DNA of 64,000 nt from Actinernus sp. WN-2022. Its lineage: Eukaryota; Cnidaria; Anthozoa; Actiniaria; Actinernidae. The position numbers were made by a program, and so were the translations under genes. Every line of letters begins with the position of its first letter. Within the stretch, counting starts at the first letter, position 1. The notes under the pieces were generated by a model. The model ran no database searches and was not told the origin of the DNA. It was given only the letters and a program-made list of their open reading frames with translations. The stretch covers positions 25,975,036 through 26,039,035 of the forward strand of contig JAOWCC010001501.1 in NCBI GenBank assembly GCA_030867875.1, written 5' to 3'. Below are positions 1-11,170 of this stretch, one piece after another.

Positions 1-389
1 GAAACCACCAATATTATTTCATGAAGTACCTGTGTGTCAAACGGAAACGGGGGCGCGGGAAGTTTGGTTCTGTGATCGCCACTGTAAAAGCTGCAGATCA
101 GTCAGTTTCAATACGTTTTTTAGTCTTTAGTAAATTCTTATCACTCACGATTTCATGTTAGACAAGAGAGCGATTTAATTTTATAGCAATTACATTGTAT
201 TTTAGAATGTAGATTCGCCAGAATCGATCTCTCTCAGTTACGAACTAGCAATCCGGGTTTCACTATAAACAATGAACAAACTTAGGACTTATAAACAGCT
301 GATCATTACTTTAGTCATTTCGCCGCTGAATTCTCCCTGTAGCCCGGATCCAGTAACAGCACAACCTGAAAGCCGAACCAGCATTATTT
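1..389. other. No recognisable feature
   Basis: AT-rich sequence in which I see no coding frame, RNA gene or repeat boundary. It may be the upstream, more decayed part of the LINE fragment that becomes recognisable from about 390. Confidence 0.3.
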
Positions 390-698
390 GTGACATATCG
401 CACTTTTAAAATTAGCTACATACTCGAACCTTATCTTTTGAATGTTCACAATATTGAACACAGAACTGCACTTACGCGCCTTAGAATAAGCAATCACTGC
501 CTTGAAATCGAGAAAGGGAGGCATGAAAAGCCATATCGGAAAGTCGAGGACAGTCCTAAATGTAAAAGGGAGACTGAGGATGAAAGACACTTTTTAACTA
601 AATGTCCAACGTACGACTCTCTCAGATGCAGTATAATCAGTATCATTAATGTTCAACGAAAGTACAACTCGACAACACTAACTTTAACATTACAATGA
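390..698 (+). pseudogene. LINE ORF2 C-terminal fragment
   Basis: The frame encodes about 100 residues ending in a pattern typical of the last part of non-LTR retrotransposon ORF2 proteins: an R-x-ALTRLRIS-x-H-x-L-x-IE-x-GRH stretch, a C-x(n)-C pair, then E-x-E-x-HFL-x-KCP-x-Y with a terminal arginine. In LINEs this Cys/His-rich tail follows the reverse transcriptase and is thought to bind nucleic acid. No RT or endonuclease is present, so this is a 5'-truncated copy, the usual result of incomplete target-primed reverse transcription. The frame closes at 698 and is followed by a short 3' UTR. The family (CR1/L2/Jockey/RTE side) cannot be settled by eye. Confidence 0.6.
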
Positions 699-934
699 AT
701 CCACCGCTTGCACTCCAAAAGCAAGTCGCAAAATATGTACACATGTGAGTACGCAACGAATCATAGTGTTGGTCCCTCAAATGACTCTTCCTACTTCCGG
801 TAATTAGACTCTTTTATATTTTAGGTTGTTATTAGCGTACTTGTAGCCTATACAGTTATATCCTTATAGACCTGCAAGACCAATGTACAAAATTGTATAC
901 GGTGCTAATAAATATGTCTATGTCTATGTCTATT
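699..934 (+). repeat. LINE 3' UTR and tail microsatellite
   Basis: Non-coding sequence after the LINE frame, ending in an AATAAA-like motif and three TGTCTA-type hexamer repeats at about 915-934. Short tandem repeats at the 3' end, instead of poly(A), are characteristic of CR1/L2-type LINEs. Their position supports the plus orientation of the fragment. Confidence 0.5.
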
Positions 935-939
935 ATGTA

Positions 940-1105
940 TGTGCCGCCGGGGTGGGTCAGGGTTTTGAGCTCAGTTTGGGATTTTGACCTGATTTGGGCA
1001 GATCAGCGTCAGGATTTGAGATTAATTTTGGTGCAGTCAAGGTCGGGGTTCAGTATTTTTTAGGCAGTTAGGGTTCATTTTTTTAGCTACTATGGTAAAA
1101 AAATA
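940..1105. repeat. Partial copy of C/G-tract terminal element
   Basis: The sequence from the GCCGCCGGGGTGGGTCAGG block to the TTTTTTTAGCTACTATGG block matches, in reverse complement, the interior and right end of the element at 29,308-29,888. Both share CCTGACC-type phrases and the same flanking phrases around 29,660-29,840. One terminus is missing, so this is a truncated copy. Confidence 0.6.
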
Positions 1106-1454
1106 CATTCTGTTGCGGCATTTTGATCGCCTGGACATGCAAGCACTGATTCTCTGCTCTCCTAGTATATATATGTAATTTAATATTTTTGTTTTTTCTC
1201 GTATGTAAAAGTTGACCTTTTACCGTAGACACTACTTATTCATGTAACACACGTTTGCAATTTAGTCTGCTGTTCTGTTATACTGCAGGTTCCGAGTACT
1301 AATAGATGATTGTCTCAAATGTATGTTTATATTTGTCCCAAATTATAAGTTGTATCCTGTCCATCCTGTGATGGAGCTATCACTATATTTCTCTACTGTT
1401 CTTTCTACCCTGTGGCTTTTTATCAAGTTCGCCGATCGCCGCTTCGCGGCTACC

Positions 1455-1800
1455 CTCGTGAAGAATCTAAAGAATTCCGTCTCTTCCGGTTTGAATTTGA
1501 CTCATGTGTATGTACTGTGTATGTGTTGCTTTTGGAGTTTCAAGGATATGTTGATCCAAAACGACAGGCTCTTGGGGGTTTTCATTGACTTGTGAACTTG
1601 CAGGCTCTGTAACTTGTTTTGTTTTCTTAGTATAACATAAAGTGTTGAACATGTTCTCAAGCATGTCGCGCGTGACCTCTGTTTCTTCATCCAACGACTC
1701 CGAAGTATCTTTAAGATTCATTAAGTTCTCTACTTTAATCTGTAATCTGGGAAACTCAATCTTTGCCCATGCCTCGTATGCAGTGCCTTGGCACATAACT
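1455..1800 (-). repeat. Dispersed repeat with a coding-like minus strand
   Basis: On the minus strand this encodes about 109 residues (1467-1796). The same sequence recurs in opposite orientation at about 34,625-34,905, with substitutions and a deletion. The peptide is hydrophilic, with a VTRDMLENMFNTLCYTKKTK core. I do not recognise a domain. Two copies on opposite strands indicate a mobile-element remnant rather than a host gene. Confidence 0.55.
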
Positions 1801-2169
1801 ACTCATGTTGTTATAAAGTAGACGTGGATGGTTATAAGTAACATGATGAGTCTATTACGAGTCCATATATTTGAAATGCCTGTTAATTATCTCTCATTAA
1901 AAGCGTTACCCTCATTCACAAAACTTCAGTCTGCTCATTGTATTACAGAACTATAAAGGGAACTGTTGGAGGGCCTTTCTCGAACCAAAACCTCGCCCGT
2001 GAGAGGATTCTAGTTTAACAACTCGAACGAAAGTAACAATAATCTGATAGGGAATTGTGCTGTCACCGAAGCCCTAACTCCGTACGTACGATTAAAGTAA
2101 ACATCCTGTGTTAATTATATCCGCAGTCTGTGCGGCTTCCGGTTGACCTTTCACGATTAGCATCATCGA
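1801..2169. other. No recognisable feature
   Basis: AT-rich spacer without a coding frame or repeat structure that I can identify. Confidence 0.3.
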
Positions 2170-2510
2170 CATTACATTATACGGCGCCAGGCGGCTCCGT
2201 GTTCAAGTATGTGCACTTGAACAGTGTGAGCTGATTGGTCAACGGGACCGGAAGTCGACAATTTTGCTGCACTGAACAAACAAGAAGCTGCAAGCAGCTT
2301 GAACTCCGGCATATCTTTTGTAACGCGGATGATCTCATACACCTGCATGTTTGCCAATTACAACGCACAATCGATGCGAAAGTACGCACACACAGTTGAT
2401 CTCATCTAAAACTCCACACGAGTCAGAACACGAGTGAACACAAATAGAATACGAGCGACTTAAAGTAAGCCAGGGTATCCTAGGATAACAAATAGAATGC
2501 AAGCAACCGT
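2170..2510. repeat. Dispersed repeat A, copy 1
   Basis: Shares an extended block with 7,388-7,600: CAAGAAGCTGCA then CGCAGCTTGAACTCCGGC, the GATGCGAAAGTACGCACA phrase and a run of GAACACGAGTGAACACGAG-type units. The 3' part (GTAAGCCAGGGTATCCTAGG) is the reverse complement of phrases in the TTACCTGTGTTATCC repeats at 2,930-3,060, so the family includes degenerate inverted repeats. Confidence 0.6.
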
Positions 2511-2584
2511 GGACGACGATCCTGCTGGTGTACGTTGGATCAGTGATTGATCTAATCGGCTGAACAACGTAAATTTTAGAGGTT

Positions 2585-2642
2585 TATAACGATATTTTGG
2601 CTGGCCAAACCAGCGGCCTTCTTCAGGTAATATGAAGAAATG
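2585..2642 (-). repeat. Penelope-like element 3' terminal remnant
   Basis: Contains a GATATTTTGGCTGGCCAAACC then CCTTCTTCAGG block. This motif, a semi-palindromic TTTCGGCTGG/CCAGCCTTCTTCAG sequence, is typical of the repeats bounding Penelope-like retroelements. A similar block lies at about 3,790-3,842 and GIY-YIG coding sequence at 4,007-4,400, which supports the call. Confidence 0.5.
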
Positions 2643-2889
2643 TTATTACATTGGCGAACGTGACTATAAACTAGAAATATGGGTTACGAAATATAGGAAA
2701 TAGATGACAAATGATTGACACTATAAATATAGAAATAATAAGATAATGAGGTTATATATATACCAGCTAGGATAACATAGGTAGCCAAAAAATACTAGGA
2801 TCCAAATATTAAGACGATCTGTTCTAAAACTCCACATGAGTCAGGACATGAGTGAACACGAGTGCACAGCGGTTCATGATTTAATTAAC

Positions 2890-3207
2890 AAAAATTGTAA
2901 TAAACAAATATCATTATAATTGTTTTATCGTCTTAGTTGTCTCGGGTTACCTGTGTTATAAGTGCGGTACCCTATTTTTGTATTTCTGGGCTACCTGTGT
3001 TATTCTAGCTTGACTTAGTTGTGTCGGGTTACCTGTGTTTTAAGTACTTGTGTTCACATCGTTATAAGCATGGACACAGCCAGATCACTGTTAGTAGACA
3101 CGCACTATCTGTTAAATTGGATTGGACAATATCAGATGCGAAAGTATGGACGCACAGTCGCATCACGTAGCAGCGCCAGAGTAACAAGGAGCTGGATGCA
3201 CCTTTAA
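2890..3207. repeat. TTACCTGTGTTAT repeat block, copy 1
   Basis: Several imperfect repetitions of a CGGGTTACCTGTGTTATnAGTGCGGTACCCT phrase, followed by a GGACACAGCCAGATCACTGTTAG block. The same arrangement recurs at 7,745-8,020 and 12,240-12,480. The function is unknown; these look like internal repeats of a non-autonomous element. Confidence 0.55.
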
Positions 3208-3369
3208 AGGGGAACCAAAGCCTAAAATCAATATCTATGCAAAGATGTATTCGAAATAAATAAATTGTGCTATTTATTTTTTCTATATTACGCGTCTATG
3301 AAGAGAAAAGCTGAAACCTTCCTCGCAGCCTCCGCTCAGACGGCTCAAGTCTGTTTTGTTTTTGCTGGA

Positions 3370-3560
3370 CTAATGGCTCCTAATTGCGAACCATTGTGTT
3401 TTATTCGATATGGGGAAATTTACTTTGAATTGAATCACACCCAATCTGAATTGATCAGCGGAGAATCGAACTTGAAAACTAATTTTCTCTGCAAAGACGC
3501 GCAACACAGAAAAATATAAATGTGAACACAAGTAGAACACGAGTGAACACGAGGGCACGC
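3370..3560 (-). pseudogene. Penelope-like fragment, short copy
   Basis: The minus strand encodes an FSVLRVFAEKISFQVRF stretch that parallels the VLRVFEEKIRFPGEIRL part of the longer Penelope-like fragment at 4,007-4,426. It ends before the GIY-YIG core. It is a degenerate second copy, followed at 3,787-3,845 by another TTTCGGTTGG/CCAACCTTCCTCAGG terminal block. Confidence 0.45.
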
Positions 3561-3786
3561 AAGTAGAACACGAATAAACACGAGCAACTTCACGTAAGCT
3601 AGGGTACCTAGGATATTGACCGGTAGCCCAAAAATACTAGTATCCAAATACTAAAATGTAATGTACTGGATGCAAGGACCAATTCGGACGAAGTGCAGGA
3701 ACCGGATCACCTTGGATGGGATCTAATCAGCAAATATATACGAATATCAAGACAAGATGAAAAGCTGATTGTACGGTTACTGGGAA

Positions 3787-3845
3787 ATATATATAATTAC
3801 CAGCGATATTTCGGTTGGCACGACCAACCTTCCTCAGGGTACACA
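3787..3845 (-). repeat. Penelope-like terminal remnant, second copy
   Basis: GATATTTCGGTTGGCACGACC then AACCTTCCTCAGGG resembles the block at 2,585-2,642 and the termini of Penelope-like elements. It lies just downstream, in minus-strand sense, of the GIY-YIG fragment, as expected for that element's 3' end. Confidence 0.55.
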
Positions 3846-4006
3846 AGTATATGGCAAGAAACCGTTAGTTACAAATTTTAAATTTTGAAAACATGAATGT
3901 GAGACTAGGAGATAAAATTACAAGTGATAAGTGGGCGTGATAGAAAACTAAGATAAATACAATTCCATAGTAGAGACTGAGAAGTATAAAATTACATTTC
4001 TTCCTT

Positions 4007-4426
4007 TCAATTCATGCCTTTAGGTTCTAATGTCTGTCCTTTATCAATAAGAAATGCCTCGCCAGCCTTGCGTACGCCATCTCTATTAGAGTGGATGAGT
4101 TCTAAGGGAATTAATTGCATGTCATTAGGGCAATGGTTGTTAGTAAGAAAATGATCCGAGACAGCAATAGCTTTAGATTTGTTAGTAGGTTTGTCAACAG
4201 GGCGGCGGTGTTCATTAAAGCGATCTTTAAGGCGACGCTTAGTTTCTCCTATGTATTGAGCATTACAGTGTTTACAATGAACCATGTATATGAGATTTTT
4301 AGAATTACAGTCAATGTGATGTTTGATGAGCCTGATCTCGCCAGGAAAACGAATTTTCTCTTCAAAGACGCGCAACACGGAAAGAAAAAATAAATAGCAG
4401 AACTTAATTACGTCCTTTGTATACAT
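4007..4426 (-). pseudogene. Penelope-like element GIY-YIG endonuclease
   Basis: A 139-residue minus-strand frame contains NLIYMVHCKHCNAQYIGETK, followed by RRLKDRFNEH and a downstream SDHF. This is the GIY-YIG nuclease core (here IYM...QYIGET), with the Cys pair and the R-x(n)-EH helix found at the C-terminus of Penelope-like retroelement polyproteins. That nuclease nicks the target DNA to prime reverse transcription. The reverse transcriptase part is absent, so the copy is 5'-truncated. The first residue is probably not a true start; the frame simply enters from degraded upstream sequence. The terminal block at 3,787-3,845 fits its 3' end. Confidence 0.75.
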
Positions 4427-5359
4427 CTTTGTATCGACGTTCGGTTGATTTTAGTGTTCAGTTCTCGTTTAACTCGGACCGGATTTTTTTCAAATCAACT
4501 TTGACATTGTTCGAAAGCTGAATCATTGTTTTTTTAAAATCTATTTCCCCCGACGAACGTACCCTGGTTACAAGACGAACGTGAACTAACGAGAAAATGT
4601 GTGAATGCAAGCCAAGACTGACTTCCGACTTCCAGTTACCTTGCGTGACCTGGTAAATTAAGAAGTTTTCTACAGTATTAGGCTTTCACCTATGCGAGCG
4701 GATGACCTTTCACCACAGTCTCGTTCCAGTCTATGGCGGTGCGATTTACTAAATAGCTTTTAGACCAAGTTACTAAATGCTCTTGATTGTATTTGTAAAA
4801 AGCTTAATTACCGACATAATTGTTCTTGTTACATGGCTATCAAGCTCAATGAGGGTTTCTTCAGTTTTCCACATATTAACACACATGGATAAGGTCTCTC
4901 AATACCTATATACGAGCGAATGGTTACAGTGACAAACTACATTTAACTGCGATAGGCAAAATATGTAAACATAGTACGAACTACAAATAAATACAAACGC
5001 CAACCCACTGAAGCACGGGTACGCAAACATGAGTATGTATATATGTGTGTATATCAAACAGTGGTGCTTGTGATGGTGTGAATACAGTTATATTATCTCT
5101 AATCTAGGATACTACAAATACTAATTGACTGCAAATACAAACGCAAACATCGACCCAGACAGCTACAGCTACAGACACAGAAACACACACATGTACCCTC
5201 GAATGCTCGAAGCTGTACATGTGTGTGTCCCGTACGTCCGGAGCAATGTGCGGGTCTGTATTTATGTAAGCTCAAGCAGACACGACAAGCTAATAAAATA
5301 TTTCTTAAAATGAGGAGTGCATTGAACAGATAATGCATCGAAGTCCATATCATGGAGAG
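4427..5359. other. Intergenic, one segment repeated near 6.7 kb
   Basis: No coding frame supported. The segment about 4,800-4,890 (AATTGTTCTTG, ATCAAGCTCAATGA, TTCTTCAGTTTTCC) recurs at about 6,735-6,812, so part of this region belongs to a dispersed repeat. About 5,030-5,260 is rich in ACA/TGT dinucleotides. Confidence 0.4.
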
Positions 5360-5773
5360 TGTTCACCCCGGGAGGGAGGGGGGGCACTCTACCTAAAGTT
5401 GGGTAGGGGTGTGCCGCTGGGGCTCTGAAACCCTTACCCTGTTTAAGACAAAAAAAACTCATATTTTCATACCCTGTTCAAGACAAAGTGTTAAAATTTT
5501 CCCTCTATAAGACAAATAACAAATTATCTATACTTGGATGTCAGTGTTTATTGTGATCTTGTATAATGAGTGTCATAACTAAATAAGTCTTCAGCAAGCA
5601 CTAGACTAAATAACGGCACTAGATAAATACCATACCCTGTTCAAGATCTGTCGATGTGAAAATGGATACCCTGTCTAAGATCAGAAACTCGAAAAACCAT
5701 ACCCTGTCCAGCGGATCATCCCCGTATAGTCCATATATGGGAGTACCCCCCCCCCCCCCCCGGGGTGTTCACC
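5360..5773. mobile_element. Non-autonomous element with C/G-tract ends, 8-bp TSD
   Basis: The element 5,368-5,765 starts CCGGGAGGGAGGGGGGGCAC and ends in a run of C followed by GGGG. It is flanked on both sides by TGTTCACC (5,360-5,367 and 5,766-5,773), an 8-bp duplication. The interior repeats a CATACCCTGTTCAAGAC phrase. Eight-base duplications are usual for hAT elements. The related copy at 29,308-29,888 also has an 8-bp duplication. No transposase is encoded. Confidence 0.6.
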
Positions 5774-6184
5774 TTCTTGGCCATTTTACACTGAGTATGA
5801 TGTAACGCGCTTTGTATTTTATCAACATTATAGTGCACTGATAATGCATTCCAAGCTATTGCGGCAGTCTATGGGCAATGGAATGTTTCATAAAATAAAT
5901 ATTAAATCGTGGAACATTAAGTGTATTTGTTTTTCTACAATTATATTTGTTAAGAGGCTTATAGTTATTATCTGATCCATAGTAATGGCCCTAATTCGTT
6001 GTATATCTTATATATTAATTTAACTAGGCTTAATTTATACATGAAAAATAATTTATCCCATTTAGCGACTCTAAGAATATCTTGAGAAGGCATATGTCTT
6101 GGGAGATTAAAAATAATTCTGGGTGCTCTGCAATGTAAAACCTCTAAAATTATCTTAATAGTTTACAATTAAAACACAATATTC
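5774..6184. other. No recognisable feature
   Basis: AT-rich spacer with no supported coding frame or repeat. Confidence 0.3.
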
Positions 6185-6563
6185 TCCATGTCCGCTCTAC
6201 GCTCAGTACTACTATCGTATGTTTTGCAATTTCTCTTCCAACTTAATTCGCTCACAATTTCCACTAGAACACCTAAACTAAACTGACTAAATATACGATA
6301 TAGTTAGATGACAAGTCTCAAACTACATGTTGGACCGAAGTAGTTTTACTGGCAAGTTTAGCTCGACGGAACTGTGTGCAGTTTTCGAACACTAGACAGT
6401 ACACGGCACAAACTTCTCCATGTCCGCTCGCTTAACGCCGAGTAATATTTATCGTATGTTTTGCAATTTGTTTTCCAACTTAATTCGCTCACAATTTCCA
6501 CTAGAACACCTAAACTAAACTAAATATACGATATAGTCAGATGACAAGACTCAAACTACATCT
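6185..6563. repeat. Local direct duplication
   Basis: A block of about 145 bp (CTCCATGTCCGCTC through TATCGTATGTTTTGCAATTT to AGATGACAAG) at about 6,185-6,330 is repeated at 6,416-6,563 with small indels. No coding potential is seen. Confidence 0.65.
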
Positions 6564-7276
6564 CAGACTCGGATAAGGGAAAACTTAGCTGATGTCCTGT
6601 TTGTTCGACGCAGTTCCGTTCAATACAATGTAAATTAATTATTACGAGTCGATCAACGTCTTTAAAGAGGTCCCCTTTAGTTTATTTATTTCTTCAGCCA
6701 GAAAACGAGCACAGCATTCGGGTATACACTAAAACATCTTACCGGCAGAATTGTTCTTGGTTATCAAGCTCAATGAAGGATTCTTCAGTTTTCCCCATAT
6801 TAACAGACATGTAACAGTATCTTAATCCAGTAGAGAGACTCTAGCTAGGTTATTCTGTCGTAAAACATGCCTTAGCTGTGTAGTTGACCTGATCCAAACT
6901 GTCAACAGTTTTACCATTGACAGATTGCCTAATTTTACGGCCGGGAATAGATTTCTGACAATGACTCATCGATCGATATATCTTTGTCTCGTCTTGTCTG
7001 AGAGCTTTGGCCTTTGTTATCTGAGCGCGCCTGACGAAATCTAACCTGAGATTATAATTCGATACCTTTTATATCTAAATGAGATTGTGTTTCGCTTACG
7101 TCTAATTGTGCATTAGACCTGTTCAGACAGCACAGATCGAATGTATTACGTTTTCGTGTATTTTTAGGTCTATAACATTTCTTTTACAAGAATCGTAAGA
7201 TTAAAAAGTAGTTAAAAAGAACTGATAGCGCCTCGACTTCTCACGCGTTGCTCATTTCACATTCCCACAGTAGTAT
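6564..7276. other. Intergenic
   Basis: No coding frame supported. Holds the second copy of the AATTGTTCTTGGTTATCAAG segment (6,735-6,812) also seen at about 4,800. Confidence 0.3.
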
Positions 7277-7383
7277 TTACACGCCTCCTGCTTTATCGCT
7301 CGATCACAGCGTCTCCGACCCACATTGTTAGCGGCAAAGGTCAGAACTGATCAAATTTTTTACAGGACTTAACATTAATAATA
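7277..7383. repeat. Dispersed repeat B, copy 1
   Basis: About 105 bp, including TTTATCGCTCGATCACAGCG and TAGCGGCAAAGGTCAGAACT, is nearly identical to 14,060-14,162. Both copies run into an AATAATAA stretch. Confidence 0.7.
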
Positions 7384-7387
7384 AAAA

Positions 7388-8440
7388 AAACAAGAAGCTG
7401 CACGCAGCTTGAACTCCGGCGTATATTTTTTTAACGAGGACGCTCTCGTATAACTGCGTGTTTGGCACATTACAAACGCACCATCAGATGCGAAAGTACG
7501 CACATACAGTCGATTCCATCTAAAATTTCACACGAGTGAACAAAAGTAGAATACGAGTAAACACGAGTGACTTCAAGTAAGCCAGGATACACTAGGATAA
7601 CACAAGTAGTTCAAAAATGTTCGGATTCAAATACTATGATGATCTGATCTAAACCTCCATACGAGTCAGAACACGAGTGCATAACGCTTCATAATTCAAA
7701 TAACAAAAACTAAAATAAAATAATAATAATAATTGTTTATCGTCTTAGGTGTTTCGAGTTATCAGTGCGGTAATCTCTTTTTGCATTTCAGGGCTACCTA
7801 TCTTATCCTATGGTACCCTGGGTAAGTTATTTCGGGTTACCTGTGTTATCAGTGCGGTTTCTTCTATTTATTTTCTGGTTACCTGTGTTATCCTAGCTTG
7901 GCCCAGTTGTATCGAGTTACCTGTGTTTTCAGTAAGGTACCCTTTGTTTGTATTTTCGGGCTACCTGTGTTTACATCGCTATTAGTATGCACACAGCCAG
8001 ATCACTGTTAGTATACACGCACAATCACTGGATTTGGACAACAGAATATTAGCAATTCAACTGTAATTCACTGCAATAAATTCATATCAAGGACTTATTC
8101 AGAATTCTATTGATCTTTGGAAAATGTCTAGCTAAAACTATGTCAATAAATGATGAGTGTGAATGAAAAACATCAATTTCTTAGTCATACAAAACGTGTA
8201 ATTCCTAATGAGAAATCCCTTTTAAGCCGGCTTCTCAAACTCACAGACTGTTAGACGAAACCACGTTAGCTTATAAACACAAACGGTTTGGAATTCAATG
8301 TCAGTTAGTTAATTGACCTATAAAATAATTTATCCAGGTTCTCTAAATCACAGAGATCTTAAAATTAAATATAGCGATAATTAGAACAAAAAGTACAGTA
8401 ACAGACAAATTGAGAGGAATTGAAATCAAAAAGAGTTTAC
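7388..8440. repeat. Dispersed repeat A and TTACCTGTG block, copy 2
   Basis: 7,388-7,600 repeats the block at 2,280-2,500. 7,745-8,020 repeats the TTACCTGTGTTATC units. 8,030-8,440 (ACAACAGAATA through GTAATTCCTAATGAGAAA to CAAAAAGAGTTTACTTAC) is repeated at 12,667-13,080. Copies 2 and 3 therefore share a composite unit of about 0.7-0.8 kb that flanks the TTAA element at 8,485-12,132. Confidence 0.6.
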
Positions 8441-8640
8441 TTACGATTTCGAATGTCGTCACTGTTCGAATGTTGTGCCTTTAACCCTTTATGTCCCAAG
8501 AGTGCCATATGGCACTATTACTGGTTACTGCGGTTTTTACCGCAGAAGTTGGACGAGTCGGACGTGTTTTCGGACCGCTCTGTAATTTGTCGGTTTCTAC
8601 CGCTTCGTCTTGTCCTTTATTTTCGGATTTATATCTAATC

Positions 8641-10056
8641 ATGAGTGAATTAAATTTGGAAGCCATTGTAAAGCTTCAAGTTCATGAGCTGCGATGTGAA
8701 TTATCTAACTTGGGACTCGACAGCAAAGGAGCGAAGGCTGATTTGTTGGTGCGATTGTTGTCCGCCATGATCGATGGAAACGTCAATGATAGAAGCCAAG
8801 TTCAAGATATAAATCCTAACTCTTCTCCTGAAAATCTGGATGCCTCTGTGTCTGTTTTGGCAGTTGCTGCGGATACGGGTAAGGCTACAACTAGCGATCT
8901 TACTTCCAGCGGACGAGAGAATCCAGAGACAGGACTAGAGAGCGCCACAGAAGACAACGGAGTTGTTAGCCTTGATTCTTCTCTAGCGGACGAGAGTAGA
9001 CAAGATCTAGGGGCTCTTAATCAGGAATTTTCTCCTGGGGTTGTTGCTGATTCTTTTGAGCTGGAAGTCGTTGCCAAAATTCGTGAAATTGAAGAAAAAC
9101 TATCAAGCGAATTGGCCAGTCTCAGATCTGAAATCCGACTTGGAACTTCAAATTTCCCGCCTAAACTAACAATGGCCACTGAAGCTGAACGACTTCGAAT
9201 GGAAAATTCTGATCTGGAACGTAAGCTTCGGTTTATGGAATCCAAATACAAAGATCTTAAACAAGAATTACAAATCCAGAGCGAGGAAAAGAAGAGCCCT
9301 TTGACTGCCCTGAGACTTATTTCCAACGATGCTTCAAAGGTAACTGGTAATTCCAACGACATTCGTTGTGACACCTCTAAGAATAATCTTGATAGATCGA
9401 ATTCAAGTGAAATACCGACTGACCAAGTGCCTTCCGCCGAACAGCGCGGAATCTCAAATTCGAAGAAAATAAAGCCGGGAAAATCACGTAAGAAAAAGGT
9501 GCAGGAATCAGAAAAGGAACCAGAAAACAGAGAACAGAAGCCAGCCAATGCTAAGGAGAGAACTGTCGTCATTATAGGCGACTCCATCGTAAAGAATGTC
9601 CACGGTTGGAAATTATCCAACAGTTCACAGAAAACAGTGGTGAAGGCTTTCCCGGGTGCTAGAGTGGACGATATGTTTCATTACGTAAAGCCCACAGTGA
9701 ATCATCGACCTGATGACATTATCATTCACGTCGGTACAAATGACGTAAGGCACTCAAGCCCACGAATGGTCGCGGAGCGTATTGTGGATCTTGGTAATAA
9801 CATTGTTGCTGATTCTCCTGGTACTAAGGTAACCATTTCCAGTTTACTCTGTCGGTCTGATGACTGTTCTCTAGACGCGAAAGTAACTGCAGTAAACAAG
9901 ATACTGAACACATTCGCGAATCAGAATGAGTGGAAATTTATCACTCATTCAAATATTACTAGTGCCCACTTAAACCCTAGCGGTTTGCATCTTAATTATC
10001 ATGGCTCTAAGGTTTTATTCTCTAATTTTTCTAAGTACATGTTAATGTTTTGTTAA
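8641..10056 (+). CDS. LINE ORF1 protein with SAP and SGNH domains
   Basis: I start the protein at the ATG at 8641 (471 residues) because the open frame upstream runs through the terminal repeat of the surrounding unit. Residues about 10-45 (LQVHELRCELSNLGLDSKG-x-KADLLVRL) form a SAP-type DNA-binding helix pair. A coiled-coil region follows at about 170-220, then a basic Lys-rich linker (KKIKPGKSRKKK). The C-terminal ~165 residues carry SGNH/GDSL hydrolase blocks: VVIIGDSIVKN (block I), IIIHVGTNDVRH (block III) and a final LHLNYHG. ORF1 proteins of CR1/L2-type LINEs often carry an esterase of this kind; they bind the RNA and help form the retrotransposition particle. The frame is fully open, although the downstream ORF2 is badly deleted. 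Confidence 0.75.
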   Translation: MSELNLEAIVKLQVHELRCELSNLGLDSKGAKADLLVRLLSAMIDGNVNDRSQVQDINPNSSPENLDASVSVLAVAADTGKATTSDLTSSGRENPETGLESATEDNGVVSLDSSLADESRQDLGALNQEFSPGVVADSFELEVVAKIREIEEKLSSELASLRSEIRLGTSNFPPKLTMATEAERLRMENSDLERKLRFMESKYKDLKQELQIQSEEKKSPLTALRLISNDASKVTGNSNDIRCDTSKNNLDRSNSSEIPTDQVPSAEQRGISNSKKIKPGKSRKKKVQESEKEPENREQKPANAKERTVVIIGDSIVKNVHGWKLSNSSQKTVVKAFPGARVDDMFHYVKPTVNHRPDDIIIHVGTNDVRHSSPRMVAERIVDLGNNIVADSPGTKVTISSLLCRSDDCSLDAKVTAVNKILNTFANQNEWKFITHSNITSAHLNPSGLHLNYHGSKVLFSNFSKYMLMFC

Positions 10057-11026
10057 TGGTTGTTTCTCACAAAACCGTTCATTATCCTGCGGTATTCCAC
10101 AAGGAACAATTTTGGGGCCGCTATTGTTCCTGCTTTACATTAATGACTTACCAAACTGCCTCTCTCATTCCCAGCCTCGAATGTATGCTGACGACACTCA
10201 CTTAACTTTCGCAAGTAATAATATTGATGCCATAGATCGTAATCTGAATCAGGACCTTGTTAACGTTAATGAATGGCTTATCGCGAATAAGCTCACTCTC
10301 AATAAATCGAAGACAGAATTCATGTTAATTGGATCAAGACAAAAATTAAGTACCTTTAATAACCCTCCGTCACTAACAATTGATGGGGCTCCCATAAAAC
10401 AGGTATCGAATACAAAATCTCTCGGTGTTCATATCGATGAGAATCTGTCCTGGAACATACACATTGACAAGTTGTGTAAGAAAATTGCCTCTGGCATCGG
10501 TGCCCTCAAGCGCATTGCACCATTTGTCCCCCGCAAGACACTGCAGTCTATTTTCAATTCACTGGTGCAACCACATTTTGATTACTGTAGTGTTGTGTGG
10601 GGAAGTTGCAATAAAACCCTTGCTGACAAACTCCAAAAATTACAAAACCGTGCGGCTCGGGTTTTAACCTTTTCCAGCTATGATGCTAATGCTGATTATC
10701 TCTTTGAAATACTTGGCTGGAAAAAACTTGAAACTCAACGCCAAATTCATAAAGCTGTTATGGTCTATAAATCGCTTAATGGACTCGCCCCTGACTATCT
10801 TCGTTCGAAATTTGTTGACCGCAGCAGCGTTACGAATTATTCTCTAAGAGACACTGAGAGCAAACTTGCTATCCCTCTGCCCCGCACCAACTTTCTCAAA
10901 AATAGCTTTGGCTATAGTGGTGCGGTCCTATGGAATAGCCTTCCGATTGAGTTGCGGCAAGCCAGAACTCTAAGTAGATTTCGCTCTGGTTGCAGCAGCT
11001 TCTTTTCTTATCTTAGCTTAACTTAA
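10055..11026 (+). pseudogene. LINE reverse transcriptase, C-terminal part
   Basis: The frame starts directly at the ORF1 stop codon, in a +1-shifted frame, with NGCFSQNRSLSCGIPQGT, a mid-RT motif. It continues with LGPLLFLLYINDLP, the catalytic YADD box, and the thumb and C-terminal region (KLQKLQNRAARVLT, PIELRQARTLSRF). The apurinic-type endonuclease and the first RT motifs, which should lie between ORF1 and this point, are missing. The joint at about 10,053 is therefore an internal deletion; related elements have over a kilobase there. There is no ATG at the front. The protein could not be active. Confidence 0.85.
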
Positions 11027-11170
11027 TTTTAAATTAGCACACGGCACTCATGGAAAGCAGGTTTTTATTTGAGCTAATTTTAAATGTAATTTTATATTGT
11101 AAACTTTTTACAAAACCCTGATGAGCGTACCGTGTATAAATAAAGATTACTTACTTACTTACTTACTTAG
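11027..11170 (+). repeat. LINE 3' UTR and ACTT tail
   Basis: The short 3' UTR ends in AAATAAAGATT followed by about five ACTT repeats (11,147-11,167). A tandem tetranucleotide tail marks the 3' end of a CR1/L2-like LINE and shows it lies in the plus orientation inside the TTAA unit. Confidence 0.7.
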